Positions 11,986 through 22,700 of a stretch of 64,000 nt of DNA are shown in pieces. How positions within the stretch are numbered: the stretch's first letter is position 1; the number at the start of each line of letters is the position of its first letter. The notes under the pieces were generated by a model. The model worked only from the letters and a program-made list of their open reading frames with translations, ran no database searches and had not been told where the DNA came from. This DNA is from Zhengitettix transpicula. Lineage: Eukaryota > Arthropoda > Insecta > Orthoptera > Tetrigidae. The stretch is from assembly GCA_037074705.1 (NCBI GenBank), contig CM073590.1, positions 40,385,895 through 40,449,894 on the forward strand. Direction: 5' to 3'. The position numbers and the translations under genes are program-made.

Positions 11986-14195
11986 ATGATCTCTGAATAG
12001 GTGATATCTCCCTCAAATTACTGTTGGAACTCTCGGACATGTCCATGGTTGGAAGTACTCAATCTAGATTGTATTGGTGCTTCTGTACTCGCATAAAATT
12101 CATCTTAATATTTAACTATATTCTTAATCCAATATTATATATATATATATATATATAAACCTCCGACCTCATGTCCTTTCGTTGCTTTCTTCAATTTATT
12201 TGGGTGCTAAGTAATTTTTAATATAAAATTACCAAACCAATTATTTATATGCAATTTCTTTATTGAGAAATGAACTATGTACATTTATACCGGAAGTGGT
12301 CATTAATTCTCGATGACAAACTTCATTTACAATACTTTTACGCTCAACGGTTTTGAGATCTATCCCCGACAATACCTACACGACAACTCCCTTTGCAAAT
12401 CTTAGCGCGCACCATCCACTTAACAATAAGAAACAATATACGGCGCGGCAAGAGGACGCCGACCAAGACAATAATCCAACAATATATCAAATTAACATAT
12501 TAATATATATAACATATATATTATATATGGTATGAAAGAAAGTTAATCGGCGTGCACTATAAATCCAGAATTTTTCACTCATTTAATGTCAGTGTCTCGA
12601 TTGCAAATTTATTTGTTGAGTTTGCACCAATTTCAGTTTCCTTGGAAACAAGATGTATTTGGTCGCGGACTCCCTTAATGCCTGAACTACTTGTAAATCC
12701 AGAAGGTAGAGAGAGGAATGAAATTATACGCTGTTGGGCCGACGGTTTTAAAATTTAGTAACTTTATTAATTATCGCTTGAGTGTGAGAGGGTAAGTGAT
12801 TATCTGCTAACAAATAAGAAGTACAACAAAACTTTATCTATTAGTAAATGAATTGCTTATTTAATAACAAAATGTAAATTTTTAAATTATTTATTTAGAA
12901 TTAAAATTGGAAGAGATATTTTCCAACTCAACGGAGTAACCAATTTCTTTACTCAGAAGTTTTCATTGGCATAATGACAAAAAGTTTGCAAAGTACGTAT
13001 TTTAAATACTCTGAACAAACATATAGCCAGGGGCAAGACCCGTGAATTGCGATTCATCACCCTCTCGCTCGTTGACCAAGATCCTCCATGAATTCTACTG
13101 TCTGATCGTAAACTGGCAGAGGTTCCAATTTCTGTAACAAATTCCTCATTGATGTAATACGACTTGAAAATTCATATGATCTTCAATTTTCGAACTTGAG
13201 TCGCATCTCCGTCAGGACTGCATCGGAAGGTAAAAAATATTGAAATACTGAGTTTCTGAATATTGATTCATGAAAGCATAAGAAAGACTATAGACTAAAA
13301 ATCAATGAACTTATACTATTAATGAAGAAAGAAGAAGTGACTAATCTATTTCTTTCCAAAGCTCATTATATATTCATTAATTAAATCCACGTACAGTTGG
13401 CAGGGGATGTAGGTTGGTTTTCGCCAACAAAATATTTTGGTATAGAGCAATCTTGGAGGACTCCAGTTATCTGCGTATGTCCAGGCTGCCATTTCAAGTG
13501 CTTAAACGACAGCATTTTGATGGATAGTTGTCGCCGTAGATGTCGAATGCTCACACTCCCGGGATTCCTGAAAGACGGAGCAAATACTGAAACATATCGC
13601 GTGTGCTTTAACGTCCTTTCAGTGGTTGTATTGTATTCGAGTTCACAATTGCTCCTGGTCGCTTGTTTTAATAAAGTTATTTCCTAAACAGTGCTGGTAT
13701 TATCTGTTTACCCAAGTGGGATACTTCTGACAGTAGGTATTGTTGGCGTCATAATTCAGACTTGACTTCGTCAAATAACTCCTACAATTTTGTTCTGTTT
13801 TTCGATCTTACAACTTCCCTTTGTTGATTTTAAACAAATGAATTGTTCTTTATTGTCTTGAGACTTTCAGATGCTGGTCTGTCAACTCTAAAACTCAGAG
13901 TTTTATACATAATTCCCGCTCCTTGCCTGGCAATATTTTAACATTAAATACAAATCTCCAATACGGAGCTTAATTCTCCAATCGCGTTCATTAATTGTTT
14001 GTCGTTGCCTTGGAAAGCAACACAACCCGCAATTAAAGCTCATTAAGTGAAAAAGAAACAAAACAATTACATCGTGTTTAGTGAAGATTTTAATCAAAGT
14101 TTCTGAAACAAAATTCCTCTGTACAGTCTCAAAAATAAAAACATTCAAGGGTCTATGAAGCTTTAGACCAACTTACTTGGCTATATACTTTCTCC

Positions 14196-14223
14196 CCCCC
14201 CCCTACGCCTCACCCCCCCCCCC
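14196..14223. repeat. Poly-C tracts
   Basis: Two C runs of about 9-11 bases separated by TACGCCTCA. Confidence 0.9.
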
Positions 14224-14780
14224 GGTATCAAAATTTAAGTTGAAAAATATGCTTTTCTATGTCTATGTCTCGTGAGTACTTGGTCTCTGCCATTCGGACG
14301 CAATTATCGAAGTGATTGTCATTGTTTTTGTATTTGTCAATTTTTAAGAAATTCATGTTCAAAAAAGCAGATTCACACAGGTAATTTGAGCTGAACAAAG
14401 CCTTCACTCTTAGTGACACACGCAGACAACGCTGGATATTTTTCTTTTGGTTAGAAGTTAGATATTCGGTCCGTTGGACTTGATTTTAGATTCAAATCAT
14501 TTTGAAGATCTATTAATTCATGTTAACGCTTATTCGTTAAAATGTTCAGTCACGCAGACAGAAAATTCTTCTACATTCATTTGCTACAGAGGTAAATTGT
14601 GCGAGGAGTGCATTTTTTGGATTTCCTTAAAGCGGAAATGAAATTTCTCTCTTAAAACGGATGTACTGTAATTTATAGCACCATTCTGGTCGAAAATGGT
14701 TGTGAGAATTTGTGTTTTTCAAGATGTTTCGTCAAACAAGAAAATTTTTTTGACGTCTTCACTTCTTAAGTTTGTCTCCC

Positions 14781-15327
14781 TGTAACGTGCTCGCCCGTCG
14801 AATTAGGTTGCACGGCGATCCGTTGCAGGAAATGGAAGGGCCGAAGTCAACTTCTTGACCCGACAGTTACGGCCAAGAACTAGTGCGGGTGATTCTTGAC
14901 TTGGGCTTGGAAAAGAAAGCAGATCTAGGATTAAAGTTGTAGGAAAAGTCTAGGAAACAGAGTAGTGTGGGGGATGGATTCGCCTGAGGCTTATCAGGGA
15001 GGAACCGGGGGGTGTTGGCGGTTTTGTCAGTAAAAAACACAGATGTAAAGAGTAGTAGTATATTTCGCAGTATAATATACCACTGTAAGTATGAGGATAG
15101 GGTTAAAGGAAAATGAGGGTTTAACTAGGATGGCCCAGTCGGAGATACGCTCCCGCAATAATGTCGGCAGGAGTAATCTGCTATGGAAGAGACTCCCAAG
15201 TGCTTTTAAAGAGCTTGCGTGCCCTGGTTTAAGAAACTCTGCGTTAGCAGGTTTATGTAACTGGCCTTATTGCCTTATGTCCTACTTCTAAGTGGGTGCT
15301 GCTTTAGATTAAATAAGGAGGTCAACA
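14781..15327 (-). repeat. 3' LTR of the errantivirus-like provirus
   Basis: On the minus strand it begins TGTTGACCTCC and ends CACGTTACA, sharing nearly its whole length with 20125-20595. It contains about 76 bp (around 15102-15177) absent from the other LTR. Confidence 0.9.
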
Positions 15328-15333
15328 TGACAG

Positions 15334-15348
15334 CCCCCCCCCCTTTTA
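15334..15348 (-). other. Polypurine tract
   Basis: Read on the minus strand this is AAAA followed by ten G, six bases upstream of the 3' LTR. That is the usual position of the plus-strand primer of LTR elements. Confidence 0.8.
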
Positions 15349-15685
15349 GATTAATCAATTTTGACTTTATATTCAAATTTGATTAAAAAGGTTATCGTCC
15401 GGCTGAAGGAAGTGATAGACTTTGTTGTTTTCTCACTTGGACAGTAGTAATTGCTTCTGTTGTTTCGGGCCTTTGGTTTTCAGAAGTTGTACCTGGTTCG
15501 TACATTATCGTTTGGGTACAGTTTAGGGATAAACACTGGCGATACAAGGGAAATAGTAAGGTATTTAGAAACTTACAGCGTGTGTTAATACAAAATACTG
15601 TTACAATAGTTAAAGATATACAAATTACAATGAATGATACAATATTTACGGGATGAAGATTTCCATTGTTTAATTGTTCATCATA

Positions 15686-17346
15686 TTAAATTAGAATGTT
15701 CTTTCTAATATGGAATTCCACACCGTTTAAAAGGCCACTGTTGTGCAAAATTACATGTGGATTACTTAATTCTATGTGTGAATTATTAATATTTTCTATC
15801 ATCGAAACATCAATTGTTACCATTGGCAAGTAATCGTTTTTCACTGAGATGTATTCGGATGTGGACAATAGTAGGATATTTTTGTTGAAAGCTTTACAAT
15901 TGGGTCACAGTGCTAATTTTCCATATTTTTATATCTTAATAGAGATAGTTTTTTCCTCACACTTCACGGATATCACCTCTGGTGTTGGTGATACAAATAG
16001 ATACTCACTTTGTTTGAAGGGAACCCAAATGGTTGTATTTAACTGGATCCTCGAGATGTGACATGCTGCAGACGCTACTTGCGTAAACGGATGTAACATA
16101 GATGAAATACATTCAGGAACTCCATTGTAAGCATACACTGACATGTGACTATTACACAGAAATTTTTCGTTTGTTAGTCTGTAACAGTTGATTAATTTTT
16201 CATATGTGATTAATCCATAACTGTGGTACATGGCATCCGTGAAAATGTAGGTGTCCTTAGTGTTTATATACACATACGTTCCATTGGGGCCTTTCATAGG
16301 AAAAGGTAGTGGTTTAAACAATTTATATTCTAAATTTTGAACACATGGATAGTGAAGAACGTATACGAGATACTTGCCAAATTGGTAGATGTTTGGTTTT
16401 ATGATGTTAAAAAGATGAAGGGAAAGAATTGACGGTTTGTCAGAACTTGATACATCCAGATTCCTGATCTTTTTCCATATGTATTTAAGGTCCACCAGTT
16501 GTGGCTTGATTACCCCGCGTTTAGCTACGTAAACTGCATTGATTATAGTGTCCAGTATGTTGGTGACGTCAGAGATCCCTGCTTGAATCGCTCTACTGAG
16601 TTTATCTACTATAGCAATTTCTTGTACTTCGAGTTCCAACAGCTGAGTCTTTGTATCTATTTTTCTTGCTAAGGTATTCAGCTGTTGGTCTATATTTTTT
16701 TCATTAGCTATTTATGTGATTGAAACTTTCACCAGCTGCTTTAATTTTTGCTTTAATTACGATCCGCTGTTTGTTAACTAATTGTTTTATATCCTTATTC
16801 CCGGATTGTAATTCTCTAATTTGTTCATCATATTTTAACGCATCCTCACGGTCCATTACTCCAAAGAGATTTTTTAAAAGGGTTCCTCCCATATTTACTA
16901 GTCCCCTTTTAAATCTTGGATTATCACTAGCGTTTGGTCGGTCCCCTACCCTAAAGCCAGTGAAATTATTTTTGGATCTGTATTTTTTTTATATGTGCGT
17001 ATGTCATAATTTTATCACAATCGGTGAATATGTATAAAATGGTGTGGTTTAGTTTTTCGTAAAATATGAGTAATTTAGATTGCAATTCTAATATGTGTGT
17101 CCATGAATCTAAAATTGGTTCTGTATCAATATATGTTAGTATGTTTACGTGTTCTTGTACTAGTTGTAGCGTACCAAGGTGATCATAATAAATGCCTGCT
17201 TTGTTTTGTAACTGTATAACAGGCGACGTTTCTGGGTCGTCTGACTCTGCGTTTAGCCGTTGACAAATGCTGAGTATGAGGATGAGCGTCTCCCAGTGCG
17301 CCATTACTCGCAACGTCGTAATCTGAAAGCAGATTGCTGTATTCAC
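15686..17346 (-). pseudogene. env: Envelope (baculovirus F-like) gene, broken
   Basis: The product would be the membrane-fusion envelope glycoprotein of an insect errantivirus. The N-terminal piece (16966-17346) starts near a hydrophobic signal-like segment (LILILSIC) and has a GIYYDHLG motif typical of the attachment subunit. Around 16890-16925 the frame shows an RFKR furin-type cleavage site followed by the fusion-subunit start with FGVMDxxDA, a hallmark of F-like envelopes. The fusion subunit continues at 15929-16639 and 15686-15868 with conserved cysteines. The pieces lie in different frames, with breaks at about 16930-16966, 16705-16720 and 15870-15930. No clear C-terminal transmembrane segment was found. 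It is non-functional as it stands. Confidence 0.85.
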
Positions 17347-17466
17347 TGATCTTGACCTACGCTAAAGTATTTGTAGCGGTATCTCTGAGCGCGCACTTAA
17401 CACATTAAATTTTTTTCCCGCGGTTTCTTTTAAAGCAAAATTATTATTATTGTTATTATTTTCTTT

Positions 17467-18694
17467 CTAGTCTTTAAAATGTTTTAGTTGATCCGTATGG
17501 ATTTCTATCATGTTATCCTGTTTTGTACTTTGTTCGGACTTAATGACAACATTGGGGAAATTGGACCTCACAACTACATATGGTCCTGAATATCTGGCGT
17601 CCAGTTTCCTTCGGTTTTCTACCTTCATTAGGACTTTATCACCGACATTAAAATTAACGCTATGGTACGGTACTTTTCCGCTTTGTTTTTGTTTTGCCTC
17701 TATTAGCCGTTCTCTGGCTAATTGGTGGGAATTCTGGAACTTTAACTTTGTTTCTGACACAAAGTCATCAAAGCTATAAACTGGCTGAGGGACTCTGGTT
17801 AGACTCCCTGGCATTGCACACACTCTTCCGAAGAGTAATTCGTACGGGGTGTATTGAGTTACAGAATGAACACTTGTGTTATATACAAACGCCGCTATTC
17901 CAATATATTTATCCCAGTTATTAACTTTCGGGTCAGCGAAACAACGAAGATAGTTGACAAGGGACCCGATAGACTGATGTCGATAGGCTGTGGCTTTAAA
18001 AGCCTACAAATGCGCTTAAATGTATTTCCCATTAAATTTGCGCCTTGGTCCGTCAGAATCTTTAAAGGAAATCCGTATATCAGGATGACCTTATCTATGA
18101 AAGCATCTGCTATGCTCTCCGCTGATTGGTTTGTCATGGGTGTTGCAATGAGGTATTTGGTCAGATGATCTTGAATAGATAAAATGTATTTATGTCCCTT
18201 CTCAGCTGTTGTTAAGGGACCTATTATATCTAAGCTTATTTTGACCCATCTGTGATCTGTAATTGTTGTTTCACCGGGTTATTGGCTGCTTTTACCGTCT
18301 GGCAAATCTTGCATTTCGAAACGTATGCTTTTACATCCCTGTGGAGATTATCCCAGTTCTCATATAATTTTATCCTATTTATTGTTCTTCAAATTCCCGC
18401 ATGGCCTCCTAGTGGAGAGTCATACGCCATTTTAATAATTTTATTTTTCTCCGCTGCGGAAGTTTTCTCGAAGTCTGGCCTTTGCAACAGTGGTGCTTCT
18501 GATAACATGTTCTTTAAACGATCAAAGCTTTCTTGTTGGTCGTCACTCCAGGTCCATTTCGTATCTTTCTTTAGCAGGTTCATGAGTGGTTTTACTATTT
18601 CACTATAATTCGAGATGAATTTTCTGAAGTATCCAGAAATTCCAAGAAAAATTTTGATATCCTTAGGGCATCGGGGAATTGGAAAGTTTTTCAC
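17467..18694 (-). pseudogene. pol: Pol remnant: RT end fused to integrase
   Basis: The upstream part (18468-18694) is the C-terminal end of Ty3-type reverse transcriptase (FLGISGYFRKFI, PLMNLLKK). It passes directly into the integrase zinc-binding region (SPLGGHAGI, then CKICQ near 18300), so RNase H is deleted and the two form one continuous frame. The integrase core follows, with LTDQGANLMG (17895-18137). A deletion near 17975-18000 removes the segment that normally carries the catalytic glutamate and shifts the frame. The C-terminal integrase domain (17467-17823) is open and has GDKVLMK and KLDARYSGPY. Protease and the polymerase palm with its YxDD are absent altogether. Confidence 0.9.
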
Positions 18695-18839
18695 CGCTCT
18701 GACCTATCAGGCAAGGTTTTGTCAGCTGTGACCTTATGTTAGGGAAAATTTAAATGCAACACCTCAGACTTTAGGCGTTTTTTCCCCAGCACGTTTTTTC
18801 GTCATGGCCTCGCCTCCCTCATATTTTACAATATAGTGC

Positions 18840-19666
18840 CTTTTTGCACTCACGGCTTCCGTGCCCTATTTTTCCACATGTGAAGCATTTCCTCGGGGAC
18901 TGCCTGCTTCTCATTTTATTACATGCGATTGTTTTCTGTTCGTTGCCCCATGTTTTTGTTGTGTGTCGTGTCTATACGTATGTGATCTGTTTTCTTGTCT
19001 CCTAGGTATCCATTCTTTATTATTTTCTTTTAGTCTTAATGAACCTAGCTCCACTTCTTCTTGAAGTGCCGATTCTACCAACTGAGCCAAATTGATGTCT
19101 GCAGGGCGAGCTTTTATTAAGTATTTAATTCTTTGATCCGTTAATTCTGCTATAAATGCTCCTTTTAGCTGTTCCTTCAATAGCTCTAGACTTCCCGTTG
19201 TATATTAGTTTTTCGGCAACCTATCCCGTTGATCTGATTTTTGTAACACGTTCTTTACCTCCCTTATTAAGTTTAATGTTAAGATGTCAATTCGGGAAGC
19301 CCACTGACTAACGGTTTCGTTTACTTCCTGTCGGGATGTGAATAGTTGCAAAGAGTAATGTTCTAGAGTTTTTCGTGCAAGATAATTTTCGTTAAGGCAT
19401 GCTTTTATTTCCGCCCAAGATCTACGCTGGACACTACACAATATTTTATCTTTGGCGTCTCCCACAATTCTTGACTCTACAAATCTTAAAATAATTGTAT
19501 GTTTCGTAGGTCTTACGACCTCAAAGGCAGCTTCTATCCCTTCAATGAACCCTCTGAGTTCCGTGGTATCGCCGGAAAATGTTCCGGGTATTAAATTTAC
19601 CGCTTGAGCTACTGAAATATATTGCTCTTCGATTTCGTCACTCGTATTTTCTCTTTCGTTTTGCAT
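18840..19666 (-). pseudogene. gag: Gag gene, broken
   Basis: The frame opens at 19666 and reads as a Ty3/errantivirus Gag (LIPGTFSGDTTELRGFIE near the start). It meets one in-frame TAA at 19205-19207, continues in the same frame through 18911, then shifts. A CCHC zinc knuckle (CFTCGKIGHGSREC) lies at about 18846-18892 in another frame, as expected for the nucleocapsid end of Gag. About 276 codons are covered if the breaks are ignored. Downstream (18695-18840) no protease motif remains, marking the internal deletion. Confidence 0.85.
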
Positions 19667-20124
19667 TCTGGAAAATGGATGTAATCTAGTTTTGACTCAC
19701 CACAGATGAAAACAGAAGTGAAGGGAAGATCCGATGTTCTCGATGCCAGTCGCTGTGGTGTGTGGCGCTGATGTCCGTTCCACCGATGGGGTGCAGGAAG
19801 TCGGGTTCTGCCACGTGGGGGAAGTCGACACGCCCTTTGACACCCTTGAAACCATCCAAGTCGGCTCGTTGCACCCTTACGCCTGTAGTTGTACACCGGT
19901 ATCCTCGGCTGCTACTCTCCACGTTCAGTGTGTTCAGCTTATGTTTACTGAACCGTGTTGAGAACACGTGTGAATAGTTTGGATTCACTATCTGTCCTTC
20001 TCGTCCTCCGTGGCACTCTCGAGTATGCTCGGTGACTTGAGGATTTTAACTGCTTCGACCGTGCCCCAACGTTGTTCGTTCGGTTCCTATTTATTGATGT
20101 TGATGTCCCACTTTGCTACCACCA
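19667..20124 (-). other. 5' leader and primer-binding site of the provirus
   Basis: Between the 5' LTR and gag. Immediately after the LTR end (GTTACA) the minus strand reads TGGTGGTAGCAAAGTGGG, the expected position and TGG start of a tRNA primer-binding site; the cognate tRNA is not assigned. The rest is a GC-richer untranslated leader whose open frames on both strands look incidental. Confidence 0.6.
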
Positions 20125-20595
20125 TGTAACGTGCTCGCCCGTCGAATTAGGTGGACGGGGATCCGTTGCAGGAAATGGAAGGGCTGAAGTCAGCTTCTCG
20201 ACCCGGCCAAGAACTAGTGCGGGTGATCCTTGACTTGGGCTTCAAAATGAAAGCAGATCTAGGAGGGATCTAGAAGGATTAAAGTTGTAGGAAAAGTCTA
20301 GGAAAGAGGGTAGTGTGGGGGATGGATTCGCCTGAGGCTTATCAGGGAGGAACCAGGGGTGTTGGTGGTTTTGCCAGAAAAAAACACAGATGTAAAGAGT
20401 AGTAGTATATTTCGCAGTATAATATACCACTGTAAGTATGAGGATCTGCTATGGAAGAGACTCCCAAGTGCTTTTAAAGAGCTTGTGTGCCCCGGTTTAA
20501 GAAACTCTGCGTTAGCAGGTTTATGTAACTGGCCTTATTGCATTACGTCCTACTTCTAAGTGGGTGCTGCTTTAGACTAAATAAGGAGGTCAACA
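20125..20595 (-). repeat. 5' LTR of the errantivirus-like provirus
   Basis: 471 bp, same termini as the 3' LTR. It lacks the 76-bp block and carries a short AGGGATCTAGA duplication near 20260. The tract AGTAGTAGTATATTTCGC is shared by both LTRs. Confidence 0.9.
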
Positions 20596-21359
20596 TAAAA
20601 TCCCAATTTAACTGAAAATGATTGTATGGCTGGTATAAATTCCACTAATTCCTTTTTCTTCGCCTGTAGTTTGCAATTTAGTACATTCGTAGTAGTGTGT
20701 CATTGTCGCCCACGTGTAATAATAAACACTTTTATGCAGACGTAAAACAAAATTAATAACTATGATAACTGAACAATTCTGGAATTCTTTATGCTCTCTT
20801 TTGTCTACTAACCCTTCACGCGCTACCAGAAACACCCCCGCGAGCTACCGTTGGAGACACCTGTTTTAGACTCTCGAGTCGTGTGGAGGACCAGAGACTT
20901 TAGATAGCACAAAGACTTTTGAAAGAAAAGATTGTATTATGACGGTAGTAGTTATCGTTGAAGCTACAATGAGAGAAGTTGTAGTGTTGAGATGATCATG
21001 TACCTCTCTGAAATAGCAAAATAAAAACACGTTGTTGAGAACCAGTTTTATTACATTCAATCCACTACAAATCATATTCATCTATATCATGCGCATAAGA
21101 TAACACACATTTATTTTAAAAAATTGAGCTATCGTCAGAACATCAGCGACTGGGGTCACCTCGCCAGGCTTGTGTGTCACAAAAATTATTAGCACAAAAC
21201 ATATTAAATATAGATGAATAAAACGGAAAGTGGCATGTAAATATCTGTCCCTTTAACGCTTTGAAAATGCGCACCACAACTGGAGTTCATGGAAAAAGTA
21301 ACATGGTGTCGACCAGGTTGCGTTTCGGTGGGCGCATTATTGTGACGAGGTGTAGACGA
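20596..21359. other. Non-coding DNA
   Basis: No recognised feature. Open frames at 20608-20835 and 20866-21081 (minus) have no known domain. Confidence 0.5.
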
Positions 21360-21535
21360 TTAAATTTTAGGTGAATTGCCGGTTGGTTCCTTAATAGTCC
21401 TTATAGTCTGGGAAGCCTTGGATAACTTGCTCTACCTTTCCTCATCCCTCCATTCATTCCCTTTCCTGTGCTACAAGTGGCGAGTGACCACTACGTGGAC
21501 TACCCTTTAGAAAACCCGTCTACACACACAAGTCT
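21360..21535 (+). mobile_element. GC-rich poly(A) retroposon, copy 3 (3' end)
   Basis: Diverged sense-strand 3' end of the family: TTTTAGGTGAATTGCCGGTT, then TTCCTCATCC and a CACTACGTGGACTACCC block, then GTCTACAC. It is truncated upstream and old. Confidence 0.7.
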
Positions 21536-21727
21536 GCAAATATAAATTGCAAATGGCGAGTTCCTGTATGGAAGCAAACAAATAGTTGTACGTAGAGATT
21601 TTCATAACAATTTGCAAACGGGGAAGCAAAAGGTTGCTTCACGCTGATGAACAATTTTCGCATTGAGGAATCCGGTGTCCGCTAGCTGACGAGAAAGGGG
21701 AGGCTCATCCGAGGTTTCAGATAGCTG

Positions 21728-22222
21728 AGGACGAGAAATTCAAGCGTGTGTATTATAATTGCAATGAAGTAGAGTCAGTGTAAAAAAATGGCTTTTTAGT
21801 GTGTTAGTTATGAAGATACACGAGAGAGATCTGGTACCAGACAGACGGTCCGTGAGTAACCAAAACTTTGATATAAATTTGTAAACGATAATTAAAAGGG
21901 TATAGTCAAATTTCGTTCAGCTTTCTTCCCACTTATTTTCATATTGTTTTAGGTTAACTTGTTATATTTGAATTGTTAATTGACAATTTATACATTGATT
22001 TTTTTCTAATTATCAAACCCAGTTATGGCCCTGAGATAAGAGATTCGACGAATTAATAAATGAAAATTAAAGTTTTTGTTTTAAATCGATGAAATTCGGC
22101 AAGATAAATAGGTTTTGTACACTGTAAAAAAATTTATCAACGATGATAAATTTATTTTAAAACTTAATAAATGTTGTTAATTGATTCATTTAATTAAAGC
22201 TGTCCAGTTGTTTATTACAATA
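21728..22222 (+). mobile_element. Diverged LTR fragment related to the 46.8-kb element
   Basis: The segment aligns patchily with the second half of the LTR at 46771-47655. Shared blocks are GAGATCTGGT...GTAAGT/GTGAGTAA, ATCAAACCCAGT..nnCCCTGAGAT (22013-22036), and the end TTTAATTA..AGC..CAGT..TTATTACA followed by ATATAT. The left boundary is unclear. It is probably an old solo LTR of the same superfamily, again ending at an ATAT target. Confidence 0.45.
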
Positions 22223-22427
22223 TATTTGGCTGATATTAATAGAATAATTTGAAAATCGTTGGGAAATTATTTATAATATTCGAAATGCATAGTGTATCTA
22301 AAAAAGAACTAGATTGAGGACAAAAACCGTTTATTTTTACGTGTATTTTACGTTATTATTCAGTAGTATTATTATTTATGACAAATTTGGTTATTTTCAT
22401 TCATATATAAATGTATTGAATTTAGAT

Positions 22428-22491
22428 AATTATATATATAATTATATATATATAATTATATATATAATTATATAATATATATATATATATA
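22428..22491. repeat. AT-rich microsatellite (TATAATTA units)
   Basis: Repeated TATATATAATTA-type units passing into pure alternating AT. Confidence 0.9.
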
Positions 22492-22539
22492 ACTATTAAA
22501 ATCTAAGATCTTGAAGAACGCACAAAGAACGGACGATGT

Positions 22540-22700
22540 GACGCCTTGTTTGTGCTGCATGTCGTTCTTATTACAGGTCTTACGATTTTTTTACAGCTGA
22601 CGAAACGACAAGATTTGCAGAAACGTTGTATACTATTATATTTATCACTTAATTTTGCTGCTTATTGGCTACTTCATTACCTATTTGTTAATTTAATTGT
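22540..22700 (+). mobile_element. Penelope-like element 3' fragment
   Basis: Carries CTGACGA (22597-22603) and GAAACGTTGT (22620-22629) separated by a short spacer, followed by a TATCAC...TTGGCTA block. All occur in the same order in the Penelope-like 3' end at 28.28-28.36 kb. No coding part is attached. Confidence 0.5.
22597..22627 (+). ncRNA. Hammerhead-ribozyme-like motif (degenerate)
   Basis: CTGANGA and GAAA boxes are present and followed by CGTT, as in the short-stem-III hammerheads of Penelope-like elements. Helices I and II do not pair well, so it is probably inactive. Confidence 0.35.

Larger units (their letters stand above)
10929..14780. other. Mostly AT-rich non-coding DNA around a GC island
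   Basis: Holds the GC island at 11640-11985, an (AT)n run at about 12135-12157, a 96-codon open frame at 13397-13687 with several cysteines but no recognised family, and poly-C runs near 14200. No transposon protein is seen in any frame. Confidence 0.5.
14781..20595 (-). mobile_element. Errantivirus-like Ty3 LTR provirus, degraded
   Basis: A complete but defective provirus on the minus strand. The order is 5' LTR (20125-20595), primer site, leader, gag, remnants of pol, env, polypurine tract and 3' LTR (14781-15327). The LTRs share long near-identical blocks, TGTTGACC...GTTACA termini and a GATCTGCTATGGAAGAGACT block. They differ by an insertion or deletion of about 76 bp and a short duplication. 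The gag-pol-env order with an F-type envelope identifies an insect errantivirus-like element. Protease, most of reverse transcriptase and RNase H are deleted and every gene is interrupted, so it cannot move by itself. No matching 4-bp target duplication was seen at the outer edges. Confidence 0.9.

Noticed and set aside
17510..18608. Several plus-strand frames over the pol relic
   Set aside because: Antisense shadows of integrase and reverse-transcriptase sequence on the minus strand.
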